Shown: piece after piece, positions 40,326-51,039 of the stretch | How positions within the stretch are numbered: the first letter of the stretch is position 1 | Layout: each line of letters begins with the position of its first letter | Assembly: GCA_004194705.1 (NCBI GenBank) | Contig: SADC01000101.1 | Span: 62,001-126,000, forward strand | Length of the DNA stretch: 64,000 nucleotides | Reading direction: 5' to 3' | Origin: Ditylenchus dipsaci | Taxonomy: Eukaryota; Nematoda; Chromadorea; Rhabditida; Anguinidae | Program-made: the position numbers and the translations under genes | The notes under the pieces: model-generated | Told to the model about the DNA's origin: nothing | Databases searched by the model: none | The model's input: only the letters and a program-made list of their open reading frames with translations

Positions 40326-43300
40326 TTAATAACGACGCGTCGAAGAATGTCTGGGCGGAGAATAGTCATAGCGATCTCGGCTTCTGGAACGACTGCGAGA
40401 TGTGCGGCGATGTCTCTTCCTCATCGAGCGGTCTGAAGGTGATCGAGAGCGTTCACGCCCAGAACGGTGCTTACGCGATGAAGAGTTGTACGACTTGCTT
40501 TCAATTCCTTGCAAAGTATCCTGGAAATGCAAAATCAATACGAGATTGTTTAAAGGACCATACTTGTTGATGCAAATGAAAATTTGGAAAGTTCAAATGC
40601 GCGCGGACACTTCTCTAACGTCTCGCACTTTACTCTCTGGAGCTATTTTGAGCGACTCAAAAGAGTACAGTGAGAGACGAAAGAGAAGTGTCCCGCACGC
40701 ACTTGTATTTGTCAAATTCTCATTTTCATCAACAAGTATGGTCTTTTAAGGCTCTAATCTACCTGTAGAGCCGTGATCAAAACTTTGCATCTGTCGTCAT
40801 TTGACACACCTGTGATCAATAAGATGATGCTTATAAGAAACCAGAAGACATCAATAAAAACTTACGAGACTGACGGATCAAAGAAATAGCCGTGACCAGC
40901 GTTTCTGAAATGCGAACATTAACCACCAAACACCATACCAGTCAAAAATTACCAATAGCTGACCCATAATCCCCAGCGGCCGCATCACTGACTGCACGGC
41001 TGATAGCTGAGGAAGAGACTGTTCGATTGCGATTCATAATTTCATCAAATTCAGCTTCGGAAATCACACCATTTTCAGCATGACCAAAGTTTTGTGCTAA
41101 ATAACTTACAATGAAAAATGTCAAAAATTGCCGATGTCGACTTTAGTTTTAAAACTTTCATTATATCATTATAAATTTTCATAAGTCTTGCTGAAGTTTT
41201 AAAAAATTAGCCCAAAAAACATACCGAAGCTAGGATATACTTGCGGATTGATATGTGCACCAGGGGGAAACTTTGCTGAGACTGTGGCATACCTAAAGAC
41301 CCGAACCGTAACATCGTTTCGAAAGTAGACCTTACCAGGGATCCCAGGCGGTGGAATCGAAGTTCTCATACCAGTGTTCGGTGGAGGACCAGACGTATTG
41401 ATTTGCTGCGGAAAGCCTGGTGTGTGTCGATTCATCGCATTCATGTGCTGCTGCTGCATGTTTGGTGGAGGACCAGAGAGATTGATCTGCTGCCTTTGCT
41501 GCTGCTGCATCAACGGTTGCATTCCCATAGTTGATTGACCAAGCGCCTGCCGAAGTTGAAGCGAGTTTGCGTTCAGATGGACTCCTTGCTGCTGTATCTG
41601 GGCTGAAAAATTGTTGACTGGGAAATTGAGATTCATCAGACTGGTAGGTGGTGGGCCAGTATGCGTTATATGAGATGGTGGTGGCAGATTGGATCGAGCT
41701 AGATTGCCTTACAAAATATTCGTACTGTAGAAAAAGCTGGTACTGTTGGTGAAGAAGAATTACCTAACTGAAGTCCCAGGTTGATTGATGGCACCAATGG
41801 AGCCGACTGCACAGGATTAGGCGCACCAATACGCACTGTCCCAATGTTGACCATACCGCCTGTTTTCATGTCATCTTTTTTGTCCTTCTGAAAATAGAGG
41901 AAACATGAATATGGATGCAAAGATGGTTTTTCGGGCCAGCCAGTAGTAACTTTTCTAGGTTTAGAAAAGCCACATGTCTGAACTTTAACAGCAAACCGTA
42001 AATTTTAACAAATGCCTCTCTCTAATAAAAAACAGTCTTTATCTTATTTTACACCACTGCGTAGTCCTAGATCCCAGCATACAAACGGGCTACGAAATTC
42101 CACCAAATAATTTCAAGAATATTAAAGGGAGGTGAAAGCTGTTAAGGAGATAGTCTCGACACGAAAGGATTTATCCAAGTTTTTTGTTTTTTAAATGTGG
42201 CTATTGATCCATATTTGTCGACAACCCGATTTCGTAATCTCAGATAAGCTTGTGCAGAATGAAAAGTTGGGTTAGCATCATCAATACCAGAATTTCTAAA
42301 TTACTTTAAAAAATGCCTTGAAAATTGAAATGCAGTAGAAGACTAATCATCCTTTCTACAATGTTTTTTTCTCTTTTTCCATATCGATTTTCAAGGCATT
42401 TTCGAAGGAATTTAGAAATTCTGATATGGATGATGCTAACCCACTTTTAATTCTGCACGAAATCGGTTGTGGACAAAATATGCTCAATGACCACATTCGA
42501 AAAATAAAAAACTTGGATAAATCCTTTCGTGTCGAGACAATCTCCTTAAAAGCTTTCACCCCCATTTAAAGGGGCATACATGCGCTAATAAGAGGTGGTG
42601 CCCGAAAATTCAATTTTTTCCGAATCATTGAACTTCTGTACGGATTTTTCAACTTGATTTCTAACAAGTAAATTCTAAAAGTAAATTCTAGGCCTTGTTT
42701 TGATAGAAACGAAGTTGGAAAATCCGTACAGAAGTTGAATGATGAGGAAAAAAATTGAATTCCCGGGCACCACCTCTTATTAGCGTGGGCATGCCCCTTT
42801 AAGGAGATTGGATCAGACTTAAAATAACACGTTGCTTCATCCAAACCACTGTTACTGAAATAATTCTGCAAAATTGACAGTTTGGAAGAAAACTGAGATC
42901 TACAGCGACAAATTGTTATAGTAGTAGTACAATTACGCGGAACCTAGGCAGTGGTGATAACGCCCTGTCATTTTCGCGAGGAACGATATTTGACATTTTG
43001 GTCACACTTCTGGTTAGCCCACAATATGATCTTCTAACTTAAAAATTCTTAAAATTAAAAAATTTTGTGATATTTTTCGCAAGTACTCATTATTCATTCA
43101 CAACAAATTTACCTGCTCAACTCGTTTTGTTGCGTCCTCAAATTTGGCTAGGGATTGCTTGTTGTACGGCAAGACAGCTAAAAATGATTTACAGTCTACT
43201 CTCTTTAAACTGGCATTCCAATGAACTGGCACCCTCGATAAACTGACACTTTGAAAAAGCCCTTTTTGGCTGGCCGACAGAAAAATTAGGCAAAGTAACA

Positions 43301-44283
43301 TCCCACTAAACTGGCACCCCGATAAACTGGTACCCAGGCTGGTCCCCAGGGGTGCCAGTTTATCGAGAGTAGACTGTATATGAATTCGCTAAAGGTTAAA
43401 GCCAAAACTGCATACCTAGTGTCTGTTCGTGCAGCTTCCTGCTCGGCAACTTTTCCATCACAGTCTTTACAGAAGGCTCACTGGCGAACACTATAAATTG
43501 TATAGATTGGTTAAGAACTGTTCAAAAACAAACAAAGTATTACCAGCTAGAGCGAAACCCTTGCTTTGACCATTGTTGCGATTCTCGTAGAACTTGATAT
43601 CCACCAGGTCGTCCACATCAAAGCTCTTGATCAAATTCTGCAAAGAAAAAATTTCAATTCCATGCTAATAGGCAATTGCTTTGCGCTAATCGCTAATCCT
43701 ATGATTTTTGATGATTTGTCAAAATTGTTAATGGAAGCTAGAACAGGACACAACCTCTTGTCATAGGCTTTATTATGATTCAATATAGGTATATTTCTGG
43801 CAAAAAGAGTGTCGCGGATAATACTTCAGAGTAATGCGACACAAATTAGCATTCAAGCCATATAGCCCACCAATACTGAATGCTTACACTGAGATCGTTG
43901 TCAGTGGTCCACCAAGTCATATTTCCAATATAGCAGCAATATCGTTTCCCCAAGTTGCTGTTGCTCATAGTCCCAGTACTACTATGCTGATGCTGGTAAG
44001 ATGTCTTCGACGGCGTTGGAGGATTCTCGGCAGACTCACGCTTTTCAACCACTCCAGAGGGCTCGATGGCAGCATCGTAGAGATCATCAGCATCCTCGCC
44101 GATTTCTTCCTTCTTGCTGAAAATTGGATATAACACACTTTGATATAGAATTAAAACATTGTAGGCTCACACTGGCTTCGAATGGTCTTCCTCATCGTCG
44201 CCTAAAACGGCTTTTTCGTCTAGCTCTTCAGGATTGTAACATTCCTCGCCCTCCACCATATCGAGAATATCATCGGTATTCAT
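40326..44283 (-). CDS. CPSF6: CPSF6-type cleavage factor I subunit
   Basis: Eleven coding exons on the minus strand: 44283-44171, 44116-43888, 43637-43544, 43490-43416, 43177-43113, 41887-41764, 41707-41225, 41096-40953, 40904-40866, 40809-40763, 40520-40326. They total 1608 bases with perfect phase, 535 residues (human CPSF6 about 551). It is the large subunit of CFIm, which with NUDT21 chooses polyadenylation sites. Order: acidic N-terminus, RRM with [15 protein letters not shown] and [13 protein letters not shown], Gln/Pro-rich centre ([15 protein letters not shown]), [20 protein letters not shown], then SLIRQS and a basic RS tail ([15 protein letters not shown]). The ATG directly follows an AG, so a 5' non-coding exon lies upstream, beyond the MITE cluster. 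Introns 4 and 10 are mostly MITE. Confidence 0.95.
40554..40745. mobile_element. TTAA MITE filling CPSF6 intron 10
   Basis: AGGACCATACTTGTTGATG and CATCAACAAGTATGGTCTT inverted between TTAA (40550-40553, 40746-40749). 192 of the intron's 242 bases. The internal arms pair through GGACACTTCTC/GAGAAGTGTCC. Confidence 0.85.
42126..42565. mobile_element. TTAA MITE in CPSF6 intron 5
   Basis: TTAA (42122-42125) then AGGGAGGTGAAAGC; right end GCTTTCACCCCCAT then TTAA (42566-42569). Arms pair through GTGTCGAGAC/GTCTCGACAC and AAGGATTTATCCAAG. A fragment with GTGTCGAGACAG is at 44717. Confidence 0.8.
42570..42798. mobile_element. TTAA MITE (AGGGGCATGCCC family) in CPSF6 intron 5
   Basis: AGGGGCATACATGCGCTAAT and ATTAGCGTGGGCATGCCCCT inverted; TTAA on each side, the left one shared with the previous element. 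Interior is the TTGAACTTCTGTACGG hairpin. Confidence 0.9.
43192..43376. mobile_element. pogo-like MITE filling CPSF6 intron 4
   Basis: CAGTCTACTCTCTTTAAACT and AGTTTATCGAGAGTAGACTG with TA on each side. 185 of the intron's 238 bases, ending about 12 bases from the exon 5 acceptor. Sub-units CCTCGATAAACTGGCAC repeat. Confidence 0.88.
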
Positions 44284-44331
44284 CTGAAATAGGATTTCAT
44301 AAGAGTTTTTTAATGGTAGTTTGAAATACAA

Positions 44332-44584
44332 TACCGTATTTCCTCTAATAAGCGCCCCGGGCGCTTATTTTTCAAACCCCCAAAATCGGAAAATTTGGAA
44401 TTCGATTCCAGATTTTCGGTGTGCTCAACTAAAATCTAAAAAGTGGTATCGGTAGAGCTCGTGGGAGTTAAGAAAACGTATCAAACAGCTTTGCAAAATA
44501 TTGCTTCTACACTGAGATCCAGACCCTCAAAGTCGAGGGGGGGGCGCTTATTAGAGCGGGGCGCTCATTAGAGGAAATACGGTA
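44332..44584. mobile_element. ACCGTATTT-family MITE, full copy
   Basis: TACCGTATTTCCTCTAATAA and ATTAGAGGAAATACGGTA ends; AAGCGCCCC units at both; core TTTTTCAAACCCCCAAAATC. Lies within 50 bases of the CPSF6 start codon, upstream. Confidence 0.9.
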
Positions 44585-45392
44585 TGTTGAAACCTTTTAA
44601 AGAAGGATCAGAAATAATTTTGTAGAAAAATTTAGCAAAAAAAAATTATAGTTCTAAAATGGCGACCGCATCACTTTAAATCTATAAGATAATAGAGATA
44701 CTGTAATCTAAAGAGTTCGTGTCGAGACAGTCACCATACCAAAAGAGGACTTTATCCGACGTGTTAGACTAGGGTTGTAGCGTATTTTCTCTATGAAACG
44801 AGCCCTCTATAATAAAGGAAGTTGGTCGTTTCGCCCCTGTTCATTTCGCCCCTGTATCGTTTCGCCCCCTGTATTGTTTCGCCTCCTAGTTCATTTCGCC
44901 CCAAGTTCATTTCGCCCCCTGTATTGTTTCGCCCCCAAAATTCATATTTATCCCCGAATTCAAATTCGCGCCATGTACGCCGTCGAAATTGTGGTCAAAC
45001 TCATATAAAGGGCTCATATCGTACACACTCATTTGGCGAAACTCATTTGGGCGCCCTCATTTGGGCGCCAATATTTATATTGGTTTTTAAATTTCTCAGA
45101 TAGTCTAAAAAAGATACGTTAACCTCAGTACTTGTAAGTAAACCACCAAGTACCCACCCATGAAGGGTATCCAGCTCCATAATCCTGAAATTTTACATTT
45201 AGTGAAAATCGATCAAAATCCATTTTATCCTATCCGAAATCAAGTGCTAAACATGTTTTGGTAGTTCCATAACATTTTCATTTGGTGTTGCCACCTGAAA
45301 ACCTGGGTACCACCACCATTTCTGCCCACTCTTTAAGCCCACTCATTTCTCACAACATTTTGTGTCCCCAAGTTAGTGAACTCAGACTAGGA

Positions 45393-45432
45393 ACCAACTA
45401 AACCAAGTGGTCGACCACTTGGTTTAGTTGGT
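45393..45432. repeat. Perfect 40-bp palindrome from MITE B ends
   Basis: ACCAACTAAACCAAGTGGTC is followed at once by its exact reverse complement. It equals two family-B termini joined without interior. Confidence 0.9.
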
Positions 45433-45567
45433 CCATGGATTATCCAGTCGAACTGAAGTTGGTCATAGCAAAACATTATAATTTTAAAATTTCTCCACAA
45501 GACAAAATATCACTGTCCGGGTACTGCTACACTACCTGAGTTCCCCAACCTGAGTATGACTATCTGG

Positions 45568-45905
45568 GTACAACAAAACCAAGTGGTTGTCCACCTGGAT
45601 CGAAATTTTTTTTTCGTTTTTCATGTTCCGAATCTTGTTTTCTGGAGTGATTCGGGCATGCTAAAGATGGTTTGATAGTGGTAAAAAGCCATTTTCTTGA
45701 ATATTTTTGAGTTTTGGAAAATAATTGATTTTACCGAAAACTCGATTTTATCAAAACTCAACAAATTTCGAGAAAATGGCATTTGACCACTATCAAACCG
45801 TCTTCAGCGTGCCCGAATTAGTCCAGAAACAAGTTTTGGAAAGTGAAAAAGTAAAAAAATTTATTTTTTTGTGATCGAAGTGGATCACCACTTGCTTTTG
45901 TCGGT
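45568..45905. mobile_element. MITE family B, copy 2 (uninterrupted)
   Basis: GTACAACAAAACCAAGTGGT and ACCACTTGCTTTTGTCGGTAC ends (last base dropped to 20 in practice). It provides the empty sites for the hAT MITE at 8988 and element X at 9285. Confidence 0.75.
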
Positions 45906-47454
45906 ACATGGATATCCAGCAAAACTACTGTCGGTTCATAAGAACAATGTTTAAATTAACGAGTAAAATTGTGAAGACAAAATATAAAAACATTGCGTTT
46001 CGTAAATTTTTGTGGATCAATTCGCTCTGGATCAATTCGACGCCGCCCGGTGGATACCCTTCATGGGTGGGTACTTGGTGGTTTACTTACAAGCACTGAG
46101 GTTAACGTATCTTTTTTAGACTATCTGAGACATTTAAAGACCAATATAAAATATTGGCGCCCAAATGAGGGCGCCAACGAGGGCGCCCAAATGAGTTTCG
46201 CCCAAATGAGTACGAACCGCTCATATAACTCATATATAAAGGGTCAGCCCCTATCCCGGACCATGTACCCCAAAGGGTCAGCCCTTATCCGGACTATGTA
46301 CCCCCAAAGGGGCTTCCTATTGAAATAGGTTGCCTGCGAAGGCAGGCATGTAGAAATTCTAAAAAGTCAAAAAGTTCTCTGTTTTTCTCTGTTTTATGTT
46401 ACCTTGCCAATAAAACTTGTTTTCTTTGATCTCAATTTAATTCTGCTAATGACCAAACTAATGAAAAATCAATTATCGCTAACTTCGTGAACTAGGGGCG
46501 AAACAATACAGGGGCGAAATGAACTAGGGGCGAAACGATACAGGGGGCGAAATGAACTAGGGGGTGAAACGATACTGGGGGCGAAACGAACAGGGGCGAA
46601 ACGATACGTACCCATAATAAACGTCCCCTTCGGCTTTGAGGGCTTATATCTCAGCCCAGATTAAATATTTTGTAAAGCTGTTTATTGTAGTTTCTTAACT
46701 CCATCAATCTATCGATTCCGTTTTTTTCGATTTTGGATTTCCACCCAACTTTCGAGAGTGACCACAAATTTTTCAGATTTTGAGAGGTTTTAAATAATCC
46801 TCCGAGGGGATTTTCAATAATAAGGCATATACGGGCGACGGTTTTTTCGTCCCGGTCATTTCGTCCCCGGTCATTTCGTCCCTCTGTCATTTCGTCCCCC
46901 GGTCATTTTGTCTCCTGTCCTTTTCGTCCCCAAAAGCCGCCAATTAAAATTTTTAAACAGGTTCAGATCCATGTGGTAGCAGACATTTTTTTCTTGAATG
47001 ACAGTCATATATTTGTAATAATCCCGTGGCATCTCCTCTAAATGTAACACCTCCAGAATCCGAAATATTGGATTTAATTGAAAGTAATTAAAAATTATTG
47101 TACTCGTATAGAATTGTGTCCTGAACACGGTTTTATAATGCTAAACATTAAGAACCCCAACTCTGGGGTTGTTTCCTATGAGTAGTTTCCTATCCCGCAG
47201 GGAATACACGTGATAGTATGAAGGTGGTAGTACCGAGAAAGTAGTACTTACTGGTAGTGACAAGGCAGTGACTATGAATCGGTACTCAGGTGGAAGTGCC
47301 TGGGTGATGGTACTTGGGTGGTGGTAGATAGTAATTTATATTTAGTGGTACCTAAAGGGCAGTACTTAGTCGACAATAGCTAGATTGTATATAAGACTAT
47401 TTTTTGCAAAGCATCTGACCATGCTAGCAGCTGGATCATTCGGATCTTCCATGC

Positions 47455-47737
47455 ACCAACTAAACCAAGTGGTCGTCCACTTGGATCGAATTTTTTACGT
47501 TATTGGGAAATCCAAAACTTGTTTTTTGCACTAATTCAATTATTATAAAGATAGTATGACAGCGCTAAAATTAGGTTTTGCGAGATTTACGAAAACTGTG
47601 AAAATACCATCAAAACGTAATTTCACTACTGTCAAACCATCTGTAGAATTCTCGAATTGGTACAGAAAGTAAGTTTTGGAACCCAAAAACGCAAAAAAAG
47701 TTTTGATCCAAGTAGACGACTACTTGGTTTTGTTGGT
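47455..47737. mobile_element. MITE family B, copy 3
   Basis: ACCAACTAAACCAAGTGGTC and GACTACTTGGTTTTGTTGGT ends; subterminal CCACTTGGATCGAATTTTTT and its inverse. Confidence 0.8.
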
Positions 47738-48220
47738 ACATCGGGCATCCAGGTATTGAACAGGTATTGAGATTCTCTATTTTATTTCAGGCCAATTAGC
47801 GTGGATATCCACTTGATCAGCTGGTACCCTCTCCAGATTTTGTAGGCCAGATGGGTAAAATCGCAATTTTGGTGTTTCACAAACCAGTTTCGCCAGGCGA
47901 TTCTAGGTTAGAAAAAGTAGTTAGTTTTGAATTCGGCTAATTCTTAGTTTTATCGGGAAGCGAGGTGGATATTCACCTACATGAGTGATAATTACTCAAG
48001 GTTTTTGGAGATGGAAATCTCAATTTGGTTCTAAAAAACCTGACTCCCTACATGATTTTAAGTCAATAAAAAGTTTGTTATGAATTTGAACTAAATTTTG
48101 ATTTTTAGACCATCCAGGTGTATATACACCTGACCAGGAGGTACCTACCCTATGTATAGAGTTGGGTGGGTAAAATTACATTTTTGGTCCTAACAAACCT
48201 AATTCCTGACACAATTTTAA

Positions 48221-48566
48221 AGGGGGATGCTCGTCGCCGATGGGAATATTTTGAAAGGCGGGTACCAGCGAAATTCAAACGAGAATTAATTTGACGAAAT
48301 TTCGGAAAAGTTGAGGAAAAATTATACCTCCAGTGGTATCGAACCGACGACCGACTTTCACAGTCCGCCGCCGGCGAACTGATCTTGGGGCGAACTGACC
48401 TGTCTCCCTTCACCACTAAGCCACCGATGCAATTGAGCACTGCCAATGTTTTTGATTACTTATTCCCCGTCAAATACTCAACAAAAATGTTTTTTAAAAT
48501 AATTCTTTTTTGAATTGACCTGGTACCCGCCTTTTGAAATATTCCATTGGCGGCGAGCATGTCCCT
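48221..48566 (-). mobile_element. TTAA element carrying a tRNA-like sequence
   Basis: TTAA (48217-48220) then AGGGGGATGCTCGTCGCCGA; right end GGCGGCGAGCATGTCCCT then TTAA (48567-48570). Arms also pair through TTTTGAAAGGCGGGTACC. On the minus strand, 48432 down to about 48330, lies GGTGGCTTAGTGGTGAAGG (A-box-like) and, about 65 bases on, GGTTCGATACC (B-box-like): a tRNA-like pol III promoter with a long variable part. Confidence 0.78.
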
Positions 48567-48787
48567 TTAAATTAGAAAAAATGTTTGCTATCACCAGGAT
48601 TTGAACCTCTTGGAAAATTTCAAATTGGCGGTTTTTGGGGACCAAATGACCGGGACGAAAAGACCAGGGGACGAAATGACTGGGGGACGAAATGACCGGG
48701 GACGAAATGACCTATACGGTAAGTAGCTTTTCCTCCTCCTTCAATCACTTTTTTAAAGCCACCTCGATTTTACGGTTTTGTGCTTAA

Positions 48788-49018
48788 AGGGGCATACCCA
48801 CGCTAATAAGAGGCGGTGCCCAGGAATTCAAATTTTTTTCCTGATCATTGAACTTCTCTACGGTTTATTCAACTTGGTTTCTGTCAAAACAAGGCCTAGA
48901 ATTTAATTCGAGGTATGGTTTTGTTAGAAACCCAGTTGAAAAATCCTTACATAAGTTCAATGATTAGGAAAAAATTGAATTCCCGGGCACCACCTCTTAT
49001 TAGCGTGGGCATGCCCCT
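48788..49018. mobile_element. TTAA MITE (AGGGGCATGCCC family)
   Basis: AGGGGCATACCCACGCTAAT and ATTAGCGTGGGCATGCCCCT with TTAA on both sides; close relative of 42570-42798. Confidence 0.9.
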
Positions 49019-49289
49019 TTAAAAGAGAGCCAAGATGTTGAATTTCAGGGTTTCGAAAAGACATCTAAAATAAGCTTATTGAAGAAAATACGAGAGCCCA
49101 ATGATTTATAGGCCATTTTAATTCATCCCCAGACCTTGATGCAAAACTTTGAATTACAATAAAGATACTTTTTATTCCTTCTTAGGAAATATCAATTTTT
49201 TTGTTATGTTAGTAAAGAAAAACAAGTTTTTCTTTCTTTCTATCGGACGTAGGCTTTCAGGCTCAACCCGGCCGTGTCCACCTTTTGTA

Positions 49290-49459
49290 CAGTCGAACCT
49301 CGATAAGCCGACACCCCAAGGACCGGACTCAGGGTGTCGGCTTATCGGGGTGTCGTTTTCCTTAAAGTGTCGACTACCTGGCCAAATCAAGTGTCGACAG
49401 GGTGTCGGCTTATCAAGGATGTTGGCTTATCGAGGTGTCGGTTTATCGAGATTCGACTG
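49290..49459. mobile_element. pogo-like MITE
   Basis: CAGTCGAACCTCGATAAGCC and GGTTTATCGAGATTCGACTG, TA each side; internal GGTGTCGGCTTATCG units. Confidence 0.88.
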
Positions 49460-49461
49460 TA

Positions 49462-50095
49462 TTGGAATCCAAGTGGTCTTAAATTTAATAGTAATTCATC
49501 CAGGAGTTAAGGCAGAAGTTCTTTTTACCGTAGCCCCCTTCTGGTTTTTATTATTTTGAAAGACAATCGAGAAAAATTCCGAAAGTCAATACCGCACAAA
49601 TTAGTCATTCCAAAGTGGTCGTTGCGCAATGCTTATCCCGCCTGCACCACAATCTTTGCTCCAATCTGCGCAAGCAATAAAGCATCACTGCCCACCCAGC
49701 CAGCTACCCCTACTCCCACTGCTCATAAATCAAGAAAGAGGGAACTAGGGAACACTCAGAATTCCACCATTTTATTATCCCCTTTCACCCTGTTATAGAT
49801 TGTAATCAAAACATGGCCATCTCGCTCCCTAAATATTTCTCGATGTCACATAAGTATTCGCTGGCTGTCTAAGCATTGCTTTATTGCAGAAATTGCTCCA
49901 GGGAATTAGTGCTTGACTATTATAGTGGTCATCATTGCGCAATGTGATAGGCCGAATTAAGCTGGCACCCAAGTTAGGTTGTTATGTTATTATTGTTAGT
50001 TTGGTTGACTCATATTTTATGGGCTTCACAAAATAAAAATTTCGATTTTTTTTAATTTCTTGTATCAGTTAAACTTCGAAGTTTGAGGTAACCAC
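49462..50095. other. No gene seen
   Basis: Moderately GC-balanced, no supported exon. GTTGCGCAATG near 49623 and CATTGCGCAATG near 49930 are a weak inverted pair. Confidence 0.35.
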
Positions 50096-50096
50096 G

Positions 50097-50335
50097 CCCC
50101 TTTCTGACGGACGGACAAGGGTGCCATTTAGGTTCGAAAAAGTGGCTTCCATGGCGCAGTGCGTAAGCGTTTGCGTTTTTTTGGCCCAAAATAATGTTGG
50201 AGGTTCGATCCAGAGTGGTGCATGCTATTTGTTTTGGCTTGTTTGACCAGTTCTAGGGGTCATTAGATTTTTTTGACGCCAGATTCAGAATCACCGACCC
50301 AAATCAAACCCAAATGGCTTTTGCCCCCCTTTAAG
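50097..50335 (+). repeat. tRNA-derived SINE-like sequence
   Basis: ATGGCGCAGTGCGTAAGCG at 50151 (A-box-like) and GGTTCGATCC at 50202 (B-box-like), spaced as in a tRNA. The downstream edge, TTTTGCCCCCCTTTAA, resembles the TTAA/AGGG element ends. Acceptor stem not evident, so not a functional tRNA. A pogo-like half element ends at 50706 (GGGAGTTGACTGTA). Confidence 0.6.
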
Positions 50336-50792
50336 TGTTTGTAAGTCAATTTACAGCATACTCTTTCATGCTGAATTGACAGCTCTTTTATACTACAGAG
50401 AAAATTCTGAAAATGACAGCAAAAAGTGTGGCTAATAGACCTCCAAAAAGGAATTTTTTTCTCAAACATTTTTTTGTACTTTCAAAAAACGTCTACACGA
50501 GCAATAAGGAGGAGCAACAAACTTTGGTTGCTTTTATGGCTTTTAATTCTAAGAATTGAAAATAAAGCGACAGACAATAAAAAATGAAAATGAGTGCAAA
50601 AAAGAAAAAGTACAAAATGATTTAATTCACAACCAAATCGGCCAACCACACCGGAACCGGGCGTGCACTATGGTGGGGGTGTACACTATGGAGGGAGTTG
50701 ACTGTATAATTATCTGGACGGAAATAAAATGGGTAGTTAACGATTTGGCGACAAAGAACATGGTCAATTAATTGATTGGTTAAAATTTTTTT

Positions 50793-51002
50793 GGCGAGTT
50801 GATCATTTGGCGAAAAAAAAATGGCGAGTTAATCGTTTGGTGAGTCAACTGTTTGGCGAGTTTCATTTTGGCGAAACAATCGATTGGCGAAATGTATCTT
50901 GGTGAGACTCGACTTGGTGAAATTATCATTTGGCGAAATGTATTTTGGCGAATTAATCGTTTTGGCGAAACAAACGATTGGCGAGTTAACTTTTTGGCGC
51001 AG
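50793..51002. repeat. TTTGGCGAGTTAATCG tandem array
   Basis: About a dozen diverged 15-17-base units (TTGGCGAAATGTAT, TTGGCGAGTTAATCG, TTGGTGAGACTCGAC). Same style as the arms of elements A, C and D, but without an inverted partner. Confidence 0.8.
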
Positions 51003-51039
51003 GATAACCCCACCGCTTTTATTAGAAAGCGCTGTCAAT

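Larger units (their letters stand above)
45020..46225. mobile_element. Element C2: inverted CATTTGGGCGCC arrays, nested in C
   Basis: Left 45020-45175 (ACTCATTTGGGCGCCCTCAT, then AACCTCAGTACTTGTAAGT, CCCACCCATGAAGGGTATCC) is inverse to right 46045-46225. A tandem pair of about 36 bases (AAAGGGTCAGCCC...GTACCCC) follows at 46239-46313. Confidence 0.75.
44822..46604. mobile_element. Element C: inverted (TTTCGCCCCTGTATCG)n arrays
   Basis: Left array about 44828-44940, right array about 46495-46604, in opposite orientation, both of 15-17-base units (TTCATTTCGCCCC, GTATCGTTTCGCC). Encloses C2. ORFs across it are repeat translations. Confidence 0.75.
46835..48712. mobile_element. Element D: inverted (GGGGACGAAATGACC)n arrays
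   Basis: Left 46845-46925 (TCGTCCCCGGTCATTTCG units then CGCCAATTAAAATTT) is inverse to right 48625-48712 (AAATTTCAAATTGGCGG then GGGGACGAAATGACC units). TATACGG occurs on both sides (46828-46834, 48713-48719), probably the target duplication. Holds MITE B copy 3 and a TTAA element. Confidence 0.75.
44778..48721. mobile_element. ACCGTATTT-family MITE split by two large insertions
   Basis: Left end TAGCGTATTTTCTCTATGAA (44778), core 46605-46834 (CTTATATCTCAGCCCAGATT, GTTTCTTAACTCC, ending TAAGGCATATACGG), last bases TATACGGTA at 48713-48721. Element C interrupts it near the left end and element D interrupts its last few bases. The order of pieces matches the intact copy at 44332. Confidence 0.7.

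Noticed and set aside
40402..40749. 115-codon plus-strand ORF
   Set aside because: Antisense of the CPSF6 RS-tail exon running into the intron 10 MITE.
44822..45103. 93-codon ORF rich in FRP/SPP
   Set aside because: Translation of the TTTCGCCCC array of element C.
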